A stretch of 7,135 nucleotides of DNA from Acidobacteriota bacterium (GTDB lineage: Bacteria; Acidobacteriota; Terriglobia; Terriglobales; Acidobacteriaceae). The notes below the pieces were generated by a model that saw only the letters and a list, made by a program, of their open reading frames with translations, did no database searches and was not told the DNA's origin. Location: positions 1-7,135 of the forward strand of contig QHZV01000257.1 of the NCBI GenBank assembly GCA_003224785.1, written 5' to 3'. Position 1 is the stretch's first letter. Every line of letters starts with the position of its first letter. Of this stretch, positions 1 to 6,906 are shown piece after piece. The position numbers and the translations under genes were made by a program.

Positions 1-151
1 AGTCGAGCACCATGCGGCGAACCTTCGCCGGATAAGGAAAGCTGGCATTGTCCAGGAGCTTCAATCGGGTACGGGCAGCGTGGCTGACCTCGACCATCGC
101 CACATCGATCCCATCCGCTGAGGTCCCGCTCATGACCCCGGCCACGATCAT
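1..151 (-). CDS. anmK: anhydro-N-acetylmuramic acid kinase AnmK, N-terminal part (cut by window edge)
   Basis: The first 50 codons are present, starting at the ATG at 151-149; the rest lies beyond position 1. The protein begins MIVAGVMSGTSADGIDVAMV. This is the AnmK N-terminal signature (GxMSGTSxDGIDxA), the phosphate-binding start of the ASKHA kinase fold. AnmK cleaves the 1,6-anhydro ring of anhydro-MurNAc and phosphorylates it with ATP to MurNAc-6-phosphate, a cytoplasmic step in cell-wall recycling. The start overlaps the nagZ stop in an ATGA, and an AGGAG lies 7 nt upstream, so translational coupling to nagZ is likely. NagZ makes the substrate of AnmK, which supports the call. No frame break is seen in the visible part; whether the gene is complete cannot be judged here. 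Confidence 0.93.
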   Translation of the reverse strand, partial: MIVAGVMSGTSADGIDVAMVEVSHAARTRLKLLDNASFPYPAKVRRMVLD

Positions 152-1266
152 CTCGCGGCTCCTGATGACGCAACCACAAGCTTCTGCAACCGCACCTGCT
201 CCGAGAACTCCCAAAGCTGGGTTGCAAGGCGCGAGATCTTTTCAGGCGAGGGCGCAGGCGCGCGCCGTCTGAGTTCAGGCGATTTGCGTTTGAAGGCTTC
301 GACGCGCTTGACCGAATCGAGCACGCGGCGGCGAAATTTCAGGTCCCGTTCGGCGGTGCGGGCCAGCTTCTCAAATGCCCGCTCGACATATTCCTGGTGG
401 TGGCAGATGAGGCACAAGTCTCCGCCGGCGCGCACAAAGTCGACGGTAGCCTGCTCAATGGGTGCAGCTTTGAGCACGCCGCCCATTTCAAGGTCGTCGG
501 AGACAATCAGCCCGCGATAGCCGATGCGCCGGCGCAAAACCTCGGTGATCCATTTTTTCGAGAGGGAAGCTGGAAGCTTGTCCCGCGTGACCGCAGGGTA
601 ATTGGCATGATTGATCAGCACCATGGGCAGCTCGCGCTTCATTGTGCGGTATGGGACGAGGTCTTCCTTCCAGAGCTTGGCCAACGGCTTCTTGATCACC
701 GGCAGATCGTGGTGCGAATCGAGGTCACCCTCTCCCAAGCCTGGAAAGTGCTTGCCGCAGCCGATGACGCCTGCGGATTTGAGGCCGCGGAGAAATCCGC
801 GCGCGTAGCGGACCACGTCTTTGGGATCAGTCGAGAAGGCCCGCGAGCTCATCACCGCGCGTGAGGCCTCAAAAGCCAGATCGAGGACGGGAGCGAAGTC
901 CATATTAAATCCGAGCGCACAACAAATTTTCCCGATGATTTCTCCGTGCCTGCAAAAGAGCTTGGCTTCGCCGCTGCCGAAAACATCGGCCGCCGAGGGC
1001 GCCGGCCCCATCACGCTGCGGAACCGGTCAACCCGCCCGCCTTCAAGATCCACACAGCTGAAGATCGGTTTTTCTACGCACGCCTGGCACTCTTTAAGGA
1101 GTTGATGGGTCTGCTGCGCGTTCACGATGTTGCGGCCGAAAAGAATCACGCCGGCGGGCTGAATGCGGGTGAGCAATTCGGCCATTGGGGACGACATTTC
1201 TGTGCCGTCGAAGCCGACAATCATCAACTGGCCGACACTGGCGCGCGAACGTAATTTAGATTGCAT
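148..1266 (-). CDS. nagZ: beta-N-acetylhexosaminidase NagZ (glycoside hydrolase family 3)
   Basis: This single-domain GH3 enzyme removes the non-reducing GlcNAc from GlcNAc-1,6-anhydro-MurNAc and its peptide forms. In the numbering from the GTG at 1269, the visible motifs are DLEGGRVDRF (74-83), KHFPGLGEGDLDSHHDLP (173-190) and IVSDDLEMGG (255-264). From family knowledge, D184 and H186 are the Asp-His acid/base pair and D258 the nucleophile, so it should be active. At 372-373 aa it is slightly longer than typical Gram-negative NagZ (about 340), with a basic C-terminal tail from about residue 325. No signal peptide is visible, which fits a cytoplasmic recycling enzyme. The ATG at 1266-1264 was chosen; the GTG directly before it (1269) is equally possible, and neither has a good Shine-Dalgarno. 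The stop overlaps the anmK start. The gene lies 154 bp behind mutS on the same strand, so it may have its own promoter. Confidence 0.95.
   Translation of the reverse strand: MQSKLRSRASVGQLMIVGFDGTEMSSPMAELLTRIQPAGVILFGRNIVNAQQTHQLLKECQACVEKPIFSCVDLEGGRVDRFRSVMGPAPSAADVFGSGEAKLFCRHGEIIGKICCALGFNMDFAPVLDLAFEASRAVMSSRAFSTDPKDVVRYARGFLRGLKSAGVIGCGKHFPGLGEGDLDSHHDLPVIKKPLAKLWKEDLVPYRTMKRELPMVLINHANYPAVTRDKLPASLSKKWITEVLRRRIGYRGLIVSDDLEMGGVLKAAPIEQATVDFVRAGGDLCLICHHQEYVERAFEKLARTAERDLKFRRRVLDSVKRVEAFKRKSPELRRRAPAPSPEKISRLATQLWEFSEQVRLQKLVVASSGAAR
159..163 (-). promoter_or_regulatory. Shine-Dalgarno of anmK inside the nagZ 3' end
   Basis: On the minus strand AGGAG is followed by 7 nt and then the anmK ATG. 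It is the only textbook ribosome-binding site I can see before any start in the window. It fixes the anmK start and lets ribosomes finishing nagZ restart at once. Confidence 0.75.
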
Positions 1267-1344
1267 CACTTAGACGGATTATTTTACTTGAGGGCGGTGA
1301 TCACGAGATGAAAAGGCACAACGGTCGCCATCTTTCCAGACCGG

Positions 1345-1412
1345 CCACAGATTTCGACTGATCAACACGGATTCGCGATCTCGATCCGCGCTCATCCGCG
1401 TGGATCAGAGGC
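1345..1412. repeat. dispersed-repeat-like intergenic element with hairpin, downstream of mutS
   Basis: Between mutS and nagZ the sequence holds words of the type ACACGGATT, ATCCGCG, TCATCCGCG and TGGATCAGAGG. These resemble a boilerplate repeat I remember from intergenic regions of Acidobacteriota and other phyla (from memory, not checked). Bases 1383-1391 pair with 1398-1406 to form a 9-bp stem with one G-U wobble and a 6-nt loop. The hairpin begins 14 nt past the mutS stop, so it could end or protect the mutS transcript. No U-tract follows on either strand, so an intrinsic terminator is not supported. Confidence 0.5.
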
Positions 1413-1420
1413 CAAGAATT

Positions 1421-4135
1421 TTATAGCACCTGCTGTTTCAATTCGGCCAAGAGATTTAACGCTTCCAGCGGCGTGAGCCGATTGAGATCGAGCTCACGAA
1501 GACGCTCAAGCACCGGCTGCGAAAGCGGCGTGAAGATGGTGAGCTGCGCGGCACGCGGGGAGCGCGAATCGTCGGAAAGTTGCGCAGTCAAGCGCAGTTC
1601 CGCGTTCTCGTGTTCGGCCAGCACCTCGCGCGCCCGCCGGACTACCTCGTCCGGTAGCCCGGCAAGTTTGCCGACTTCGATTCCGTAGCTGCGGTCGGCC
1701 GCGCCCGGCTCGACCTTGCGCAGGAAGACGATTCCGGCGCCGCTCTCTTTGACGGACACATGGAAGTTCTTGACTCCGGAAAGTTGCTCGGCCAGTTCGG
1801 TCAACTCGAAATAATGGGTGGCGAAAAGCGTCTTGGCACGGACCCGGGCATCAAGATATTCAATGGCCGCCCAGGCAATGGCCAGGCCGTCATAGGTCGA
1901 GGTGCCCCGGCCAACCTCATCCAGCAAGATGAGAGAGCGCGGAGTCGCGGTGTGCAGGATCGCGGCGGTCTCGGTCATCTCGACCATAAAGGTGGAGCGG
2001 CCGCGGGCGAGATTGTCGCTGGCGCCGATGCGGGTAAAGACGCGGTCCACTACGCCCAATCTGGCCTTGGTTGCGGGAACGAAGCACCCCATCTGGGCCA
2101 TGATCGTGATCAGCGCAGTCTGCCGGAGGTAAGTGGACTTGCCACCCATGTTGGGGCCGGTCAGCACTAGAATGCGCTGCATACGGGAGTCGAGATAAAG
2201 ATCGTTGGGCACGAAGCGGTTTTTTCCCCGAACCTCGGAATCCTGGGATTCGAGAGCATAGAGGTCCTGCTGTTCGATCACAGGATGGCGGCCACCGATG
2301 ATCTCGAGGTCCTCGGAGTCATCGAATTGGGGATGGCAGTAGCTGCGTAGAGCGGCTATATGCGCGAAGCAGGTCAGCACATCCACTTCGGCGAGGGCAA
2401 GCGCCGTCTGGCGGATGCGGCGGGCTTCCGCGGCAATAGCGGTGCGCAGCTCCGTAAACATTCGGCGCTCGATCTCTACGATCTTCTCCTGCGCATCCAG
2501 AATTTTCGCCTCATATTCTTTGAGCTCCGGGGTCGAGAAGCGCTCGGCGTTGACCAGGGTCTGACGGCGCTCGTAATCCGGCGGCACCAGCTGCAGGTTG
2601 GCTTTTGAAATTTCGAGATAGTAGCCGAAGACAGAATTGAATCGCACTTTGAGCGAATTAATCCCGGTTCGTTCGCGCTCTCGCTGCTCCATGGCAGCAA
2701 GAAACTGCTTGCCGTTCTTGCTGAGTTCCCGCAGGATGTCGAGTTCGGGATCGGCACCGGATTGAATGACACCGCCGTCGTTTAAGGAAATCGGAGGCTC
2801 GGCGATTACCGTCTTTTCAATGCGTTCACGAATGTCGGCCAGTTCGTCCATAGTGGCGTGCAATGACTGCAGGCGTAGCGCATTCAACCGGGCGAGGGCT
2901 GAGCGGACCGTGGGAATGCGCGCCACGGACGTAGCCAGAGCCACCAGATCGCGCGGGTTCGCAGTTTCAAGTGTGACCCGGCTCAGCAGGCGCTCGAGGT
3001 CAAGCACGCCCGCGAGCGAACGGCGCAGCTCTTCGCGCGCGATGGTTTCTTTTACCTGCTCTTCGACGGCATCGAGCCGCTGGTTGATTTCGCTCGCGTC
3101 AATCGAGGGGCGCAACATCCACGCCCGCAGCAGGCGTTTGCCCATGGGAGTGACGGTCGCATCCAGGGCGCGAAAGAGAGTGACTCCGCTGTCGGTGCCG
3201 GCAAAGAGCGGCTCGATCAGCTCCAGATTGCGCACGGTCACGGCGTCGAGCACCAGGAAATTCTGCCGCTCGTAAAATCCGATACGGTCCACGTGCTCGA
3301 GCGTCCCCCGCTGGGTGGAGCGCACGTAGTGAAGGATGGCCCCGGCGGCAGCTGCAGCAGCGGGTTTCGCCGCGAGGCCGAAGCCTTCGAGCGAAAGCAC
3401 GCCGAACTGGTTTTCAAGGAGCGGGATGGCGTGGTCGGGTGCAAAGATCCAGTCGTCGAGAGGGGTAAGGGCCCAAGATCCTTGAGACCGTGGCCGCACC
3501 GGCGAGACGCCCGCGCTCCCATTTTTGCCGAGATCAAACAGCGGCGTCGAACTCGCGTACAGAAGCTCCTTGGGGCGGAGTTGCTCGAGTTCGTCTCGGA
3601 TTCTACCCAGCGCGCCTTCGCCTACGAATTCCGTCGCGCGAAATTCGCCCGTCGAAAGATCCAGCGCCGCGAAGCCCGCACGGGCTTTATTCTCAGGGCG
3701 CTCATGGCCGTTGCCGTGTCCAGCCGACGGCGCCTCGATCGACACCACCGCTGCGAGAAAATTATTTTCCTCAGAGCCCAGCGTCGAATCGGCGGCGGTG
3801 CCCGGCGTGACCACGCGTGTGACCTCGCGCCGCACCAGCTTTTTCGCCAGACGGGGATCTTCCATCTGCTCGCAGATTGCGACCTTATACCCGCGGCGGA
3901 TTAATTTCGCGATGTAGCCCTCGGCGGCATGGTAGGGAACCCCGCACATGGGTATGGCAATACCTTTTTCTTTGTTGCGGGAGGTGAGCGTGATCTGCAA
4001 CTCTTTCGCGGCCAAAACTGCGTCCTCGAAGAACATCTCGTAGAAGTCGCCCAGCCGGAAAAACAGAAGCGCAGAGGGGTGCTCTTGTTTGATGGAAGAA
4101 TATTGCCGCATCAGCGGCGTGGAGGGATCGGGCAT
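1421..4135 (-). CDS. mutS: DNA mismatch repair ATPase MutS
   Basis: This is complete MutS, 904 aa from the ATG at 4135. It binds mismatches and small loops as a dimer and recruits MutL. Visible motifs are the mismatch-reading Phe-Tyr-Glu in GDFYEMFF (31-33), Walker [10 protein letters not shown] (660-668, Lys666), the [20 protein letters not shown] signature, Walker B LILLDE with Asp739-Glu740, and [12 protein letters not shown]. The C-terminus ends in [18 protein letters not shown], as expected of MutS. It is longer than E. coli MutS (853 aa), partly because of two low-complexity stretches at about 133-153 and 202-224. A GTG at 4159 would add eight residues (MTHSSKPH). I prefer the ATG, because the extra codons fall in degenerate GAGC-repeat sequence and families usually start close to the MxQY motif. 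Neither start has a clear Shine-Dalgarno. There is no frameshift. Confidence 0.97.
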   Translation of the reverse strand: MPDPSTPLMRQYSSIKQEHPSALLFFRLGDFYEMFFEDAVLAAKELQITLTSRNKEKGIAIPMCGVPYHAAEGYIAKLIRRGYKVAICEQMEDPRLAKKLVRREVTRVVTPGTAADSTLGSEENNFLAAVVSIEAPSAGHGNGHERPENKARAGFAALDLSTGEFRATEFVGEGALGRIRDELEQLRPKELLYASSTPLFDLGKNGSAGVSPVRPRSQGSWALTPLDDWIFAPDHAIPLLENQFGVLSLEGFGLAAKPAAAAAAGAILHYVRSTQRGTLEHVDRIGFYERQNFLVLDAVTVRNLELIEPLFAGTDSGVTLFRALDATVTPMGKRLLRAWMLRPSIDASEINQRLDAVEEQVKETIAREELRRSLAGVLDLERLLSRVTLETANPRDLVALATSVARIPTVRSALARLNALRLQSLHATMDELADIRERIEKTVIAEPPISLNDGGVIQSGADPELDILRELSKNGKQFLAAMEQRERERTGINSLKVRFNSVFGYYLEISKANLQLVPPDYERRQTLVNAERFSTPELKEYEAKILDAQEKIVEIERRMFTELRTAIAAEARRIRQTALALAEVDVLTCFAHIAALRSYCHPQFDDSEDLEIIGGRHPVIEQQDLYALESQDSEVRGKNRFVPNDLYLDSRMQRILVLTGPNMGGKSTYLRQTALITIMAQMGCFVPATKARLGVVDRVFTRIGASDNLARGRSTFMVEMTETAAILHTATPRSLILLDEVGRGTSTYDGLAIAWAAIEYLDARVRAKTLFATHYFELTELAEQLSGVKNFHVSVKESGAGIVFLRKVEPGAADRSYGIEVGKLAGLPDEVVRRAREVLAEHENAELRLTAQLSDDSRSPRAAQLTIFTPLSQPVLERLRELDLNRLTPLEALNLLAELKQQVL

Positions 4136-4216
4136 GTGGGGCTTTGAGCTGTGAGTCACGAGCGGCGAGCTTGCTTAGTGCTGGACGCCTTCGATCTCAC
4201 CAGTTTCTCTTCGCGA

Positions 4217-4222
4217 ATTATA
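4217..4222 (-). promoter_or_regulatory. candidate -10 box of mutS
   Basis: The minus strand reads a perfect TATAAT about 80 nt upstream of the chosen mutS ATG. No good -35 box is found at 16-18 nt spacing, so the call rests on the -10 alone. It would give a 5' leader of roughly 75 nt. Confidence 0.35.
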
Positions 4223-4230
4223 TGGCTGCT

Positions 4231-4260
4231 CTCCCTGTGACCTGTCGTGGAAAACAGGTC
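4231..4260 (+). repeat. hairpin repeat copy A (GACCTGT / ACAGGTC)
   Basis: The text CTCCCTGTGACCTGTCGTGG followed by AAAACAGGTC parallels the copy at 5501-5531. GACCTGT (4239-4245) pairs perfectly with ACAGGTC (4254-4260) around an 8-nt loop. It belongs to the 'CTCTGTGACC..GCGGTTAAAAGGTC' type of intergenic boilerplate. It sits just upstream of the candidate mutS -10 box. Confidence 0.55.
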
Positions 4261-4308
4261 CCTTACTACCTTCGTGCTTACCAGGTCCCCGCCCAGCGCG
4301 CCGGCAGC

Positions 4309-4350
4309 AGTTCACGAGATTTCTGCGCGCCAGAAGTTCACGCAGAACTT
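4309..4350. repeat. short direct repeats and nested hairpins
   Basis: AGTTCACG occurs twice (4309-4316 and 4335-4342). Two inverted repeats touch each other here: TTCTG-N5-CAGAA (4321-4335) and AAGTTC-N5-GAACTT (4334-4350). They share bases 4334-4335 and so compete. This looks like decayed repeat DNA of the same intergenic type; I see no specific function. Confidence 0.4.
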
Positions 4351-4391
4351 AAACTTAAAGATAAGGAAATCTGAGTCTTCACCGGGCTATG

Positions 4392-4434
4392 CTTTTCTCG
4401 GCGTACTCGGCGTCCTCTGCGGTAAAACGGTTTT
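4392..4434 (+). repeat. intergenic repeat copy C (cggcgtcctctgcggtaaaa type)
   Basis: The sequence CTTTTCTCGGCGTACTCGG continuing CGTCCTCTGCGGTAAAACGG is a variant of the same boilerplate as copies A and B. CTCTGCGGTAAAA matches the CTTTGCGGTTAAAA of copy B. Unlike A and B it does not form the outer 7-bp stem. Translated in the GalT frame it gives AFLGVLGVLCGKTV, a repeat artefact rather than protein. Confidence 0.5.
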
Positions 4435-4447
4435 GAACTCTCCGTGC

Positions 4448-4453
4448 GATAAT
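4448..4453 (+). promoter_or_regulatory. weak -10-like box before the GalT-like gene
   Basis: GATAAT matches TATAAT at 5 of 6 positions and lies 24 nt before the ATG at 4478. No -35 box is present at proper spacing; a TTGAAC is only 9 nt upstream, too close. The implied leader is short and has no Shine-Dalgarno. Confidence 0.25.
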
Positions 4454-4477
4454 CTCCTGCTCGCGATCGCGACGAAA

Positions 4478-5473
4478 ATGGAACTTCGCAAAGACCCCCT
4501 GACCCGCTCCTGGGTGCTGACCGGCGACGACATCCCGGAGACCGCGCCCCGCCCCGGTACCGAGTGCCGCCTCTGCCCGAACGCGCAGACAAAGCTGCAG
4601 CAGGTCTCAAGCCGCGCCCCGGTCCGGGGCGGCCTCTGGGCGGCGCGGGCCGTGGTACATCCCGGGGCGATTTATCACATTGAAGTCCCACCGGACCGGC
4701 GCGGCGAGGGTCTCTACGACCGCATGCCCACCCTCGGCGCGCACGAGGTGCTGGTCGAGAACCCGCAGCACGATCGCCAGTTATGGCAGGCCGACGATGC
4801 CGAAGTCGAACAGTTTCTGCTGTTGGCGGCGCAGCGGATCCAGGACCTGAAGGGCGACGCCCGCTTCCGCTATATCAGCGTCTATAAAAACTTCGGTCTC
4901 GGAGCGGGGCAGGAGTTCGAACATCCGAACTCGGAACTTGCGGCCACCACCTTCATCCCCCGGCGCGTGCTATATGAATTGCGCGCGGGGCTGGATTACT
5001 TCAAACAGAAGGAGCGTTGCGTTTTTTGCGACATTCTGGCCCAGGAGATGCACTCCGGGCAGCGCCTGATCGAGGTGCGCGGAGATTTCACCGCTCTCTG
5101 CCCCTATGCCACGCGCGCGCCCTATGAAGCCTGGATTCTTTCCCGCACTCATGACGCCTCGTTTGAACGCTTTGCCCTGTCGCGGCCGGGGCCCATGCGC
5201 GATCTTGCCGGCCTTCTGAAGCGGACGTTGCAACGCATCCGCACCATCACCGAGTCATTCCACATGGTGTTGCACACCTCGCCCAATCGCTCGCACCAGT
5301 CGGCGAGCCTGGGCTACTGGAAGACGCTCGATGAAGACTACCATTGGCATATCGAGATCCTGCCGATTCTGGCCGCCAAGGCCAAGTCGTACACCTTCAA
5401 AGAGGTCTATTATTCGCCAGTTTCGCCCGAGACTGCGGCGCGCAGATTGCGTGAAGCCAAGCTGGAGCCCTAG
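4478..5473 (+). CDS. galactose-1-phosphate uridylyltransferase (GalT)-family protein with altered active site
   Basis: 331 aa with the two HIT-like halves of the GalT family. The protein starts MELRKDPLTRSWV, then shows TECRLC (C30, C33), ENPQH (H98), GAGQEFEHPNSEL (H149-P-N151-S-E153), ERCVFC (C181, C184) and YHWHIEILP (H289, H291). By spacing, C30, C33, H98 and H149 match the E. coli zinc ligands C52, C55, H115 and H164. E167, H289 and H291 match the second metal site. The catalytic nucleophile H166 and its neighbour Q168 are replaced by N151 and E153. Classical ping-pong UMP transfer from UDP-glucose to galactose-1-phosphate is therefore doubtful, so galT is not assigned as a symbol. It could be a different nucleotidyl-sugar enzyme, or use another residue. 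The start was set at 4478 because upstream in-frame sequence is repeat DNA. It lies divergent to mutS and convergent to the peptidase gene, so probably monocistronic. Confidence 0.85.
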   Translation: MELRKDPLTRSWVLTGDDIPETAPRPGTECRLCPNAQTKLQQVSSRAPVRGGLWAARAVVHPGAIYHIEVPPDRRGEGLYDRMPTLGAHEVLVENPQHDRQLWQADDAEVEQFLLLAAQRIQDLKGDARFRYISVYKNFGLGAGQEFEHPNSELAATTFIPRRVLYELRAGLDYFKQKERCVFCDILAQEMHSGQRLIEVRGDFTALCPYATRAPYEAWILSRTHDASFERFALSRPGPMRDLAGLLKRTLQRIRTITESFHMVLHTSPNRSHQSASLGYWKTLDEDYHWHIEILPILAAKAKSYTFKEVYYSPVSPETAARRLREAKLEP

Positions 5474-5500
5474 GGAATTGAAATTGGAAATGCATTCTGG

Positions 5501-5531
5501 TTTTCTCTGTGACCTTTGCGGTTAAAAGGTC
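5501..5531 (+). repeat. hairpin repeat copy B between convergent genes
   Basis: TTTTCTCTGTGACCTTTGCG followed by GTTAAAAGGTC. GACCTTT (5511-5517) pairs perfectly with AAAGGTC (5525-5531) around a 7-nt loop. It starts 28 bp after the GalT-like stop (hairpin 38 bp after) and ends 7 bp before the peptidase stop on the other strand. It may act as a transcript end, but only a poor T-rich run (TTGCTCTTA) follows on the plus strand and an A-rich run lies on the minus-strand side. Confidence 0.55.
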
Positions 5532-5537
5532 TTGCTC

Positions 5538-6890
5538 TTACCCGCCCAGCTTCTCGAAGAACACGCAGATGGATTCAATCCCACGGTAGAAGTTCGGAAT
5601 GTGAAACTTTTCGTTGGGCGCGTGCAGGTTGTCGTCGGGTAAGCCGAAGCCCATCATGACGGAGGGAATCTTCAGCACGTCCTGAAAATCGGTGACGATT
5701 GGAATCGAGCCGCCAGAGCGGATGAATACGGTTTCTTTGTTGAAGACCTCGCGCAAGGCTTCGGTGGCGGCTTTGATATAGGGATTGTTCGTTCCCACCA
5801 CGCACGCTGGGCCTTTGCTCCAGACCTTGATCTTGGTCTCGATCCCTTTCGGCGTGAGTTTCTTAACGTATGCGGTGTAGCGTTTCAGAATGTCGTCCGG
5901 GTCTTGATTGGGCACCAATCGCATGGACACTTTGGCCTGCGCTCGTCCTGGAATCACAGTCTTTGCTCCGGGTGCCGTGAATCCTCCGGGCATGCCGTGG
6001 ACTTCGAGCGTAGGACGTGCCCAGGTGCGATACAGCACCGAAAATCCCGGTTCCCCAGTGAGTTTTGTCGAGCCCACTTCGGTTTTGCGATAGTGTTCCT
6101 CGTTGAAGGGCAGCCTTACGTTTTTATAGAAGCCGGGAATCAGAACTTTGCCCTTGGCATCCTTCAATTTGCTGATGATCTCGATGAGCGCAAAAAATGG
6201 ATTGGGCGCGGCGCCCCCGTACATGCCCGAGTGCAAATCAACTTTCGGTCCTACGGCTTCGATTTCCGTATAGACCAACCCACGCAGTCCCACGCATAGT
6301 GTCGGCAAGTCGGGCGCGAATAATTCCGTATCGCAGACCAGCGCGAAGTCGGCTTTGAGTTTCGATTTCTGCCTGCGGACATACTCAGCGATGGATTCGC
6401 CCCCAACTTCTTCTTCACCTTCGATGATGAATTTGACATTGATGGGCAGCTTGGGTTTGTGTGGGGCGGGGGCCTCGCCCGCCTTCATCAATGATTCAAT
6501 GGCTTTGATCTCCATCCACAGCTGGCCCTTATCATCCACTGCGCCCCGCGCGTAGATGTTGTTGTTGCGTTCGGCGGGCTCAAACGGTGGCGAGATCCAC
6601 TCGTTCAGGGGATCGGGCGGCTGCACATCATAGTGCGCGTAGCAAAGCACTGTTGGCTTGCCCGCGGCATGCAGCCAGTCGGCATAGATCAGCGGATGGC
6701 CTTTGGTCGGGATGACCTCGACACTCTCCATGCCGATGCGGCGCAACTCGCTGGCGACGTAATCGGCAGCCCGCTGGACATCGGATTTGTGCTCGGGCGC
6801 GGTGCTGACGCTGGGAATGCGCAGCAGATCTTTTAATTCGTTCAAGAATCGTTGCTGGTTCTGGCGGGCAAAATCAACCGCTGGAGGCAT
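5538..6890 (-). CDS. M20-family metallopeptidase, probable cytosolic dipeptidase (ArgE/DapE/CNDP-like)
   Basis: 450 aa from the ATG at 6890. This is a di-zinc hydrolase of family M20, most like the carnosinase/DUG1 type of dipeptidase; the exact substrate cannot be read from sequence. The full ligand set is visible: H86 in AHYDVQP, bridging D119 in GAVDDKGQ, base E160 and ligand E161 in EGEEEVGG, D187 in CDTE, and H423 in NLHAPNE. The lid-domain H220 (VDLHSGMYGG) and R324 (VSMRLVPNQ), which close the site from the dimer partner in relatives, are also present. There is no signal peptide. A TTG at 6923 would add eleven residues (MIIARKLLYNG) that overlap a promoter-like sequence and the start of higB, so I rejected it. 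It is divergent from higB with 25 bp between starts. No frame break is seen. Confidence 0.94.
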   Translation of the reverse strand: MPPAVDFARQNQQRFLNELKDLLRIPSVSTAPEHKSDVQRAADYVASELRRIGMESVEVIPTKGHPLIYADWLHAAGKPTVLCYAHYDVQPPDPLNEWISPPFEPAERNNNIYARGAVDDKGQLWMEIKAIESLMKAGEAPAPHKPKLPINVKFIIEGEEEVGGESIAEYVRRQKSKLKADFALVCDTELFAPDLPTLCVGLRGLVYTEIEAVGPKVDLHSGMYGGAAPNPFFALIEIISKLKDAKGKVLIPGFYKNVRLPFNEEHYRKTEVGSTKLTGEPGFSVLYRTWARPTLEVHGMPGGFTAPGAKTVIPGRAQAKVSMRLVPNQDPDDILKRYTAYVKKLTPKGIETKIKVWSKGPACVVGTNNPYIKAATEALREVFNKETVFIRSGGSIPIVTDFQDVLKIPSVMMGFGLPDDNLHAPNEKFHIPNFYRGIESICVFFEKLGG

Positions 6891-6893
6891 ACC

Positions 6894-6906
6894 GTTATAC
6901 AATAAC
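6894..6906. promoter_or_regulatory. dyad GTTAT-N3-ATAAC, candidate operator in the higB/peptidase gap
   Basis: A perfect 5+5 bp inverted repeat with a 3-bp centre (ACA) lies in the 25-bp gap between the divergent starts. It starts 3 bp from the peptidase ATG and ends 9 bp before the higB ATG. It coincides with the putative peptidase -10 and with TACAAT (6898-6903), a possible higB -10. HigA-type antitoxins are known to repress their own operons through short AT-rich dyads, so this is a plausible site. That assignment is inference. Confidence 0.4.

Larger units (their letters stand above)
4136..4477. other. divergent mutS/galT-like intergenic region, repeat-rich, no gene seen
   Basis: About 340 bp without a credible gene. 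It contains degenerate GAGC-type words at 4146-4170, the TATAAT box toward mutS, a GACCTGT/ACAGGTC hairpin repeat (4231-4260), a direct-repeat and hairpin patch (4309-4350), a 'ctcggcgtcctctgcggt'-type repeat (4392-4434) and a GATAAT box before the GalT-like gene. The plus-strand frame open from 4247 reads through this repeat DNA and is not considered coding upstream of 4478. Confidence 0.6.

Noticed and set aside
397..864. 155-codon plus-strand frame inside nagZ
   Set aside because: Antisense to a complete nagZ with all catalytic motifs; no credible start signal or domain.
3293..3904. 203-codon plus-strand frame inside mutS
   Set aside because: It is antisense to intact mutS in high-GC DNA, Arg-rich and without motifs; a shadow. 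The same applies to the frames at 2766-3275, 1760-2170 and 3525-3917.
4433..4453. TTGAAC and GATAAT as a full promoter for the GalT-like gene
   Set aside because: Only 9 nt separate the two boxes, far from the needed 16-18; only the -10 is kept, at low confidence.
4160..4477. CRISPR, tRNA or riboswitch in the largest spacer
   Set aside because: Repeats are few, degenerate and unevenly spaced; no cloverleaf or known aptamer core is recognisable.
5501..5540. Bidirectional intrinsic terminator between the convergent genes
   Set aside because: The hairpin is real on paper, but the T-run on the plus strand is poor and the minus-strand side is A-rich, so it is listed as a repeat, not a terminator.
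5904..6299. 131-codon plus-strand frame inside the M20 peptidase gene
   Set aside because: Antisense to a complete peptidase gene; composition is that of a shadow frame.
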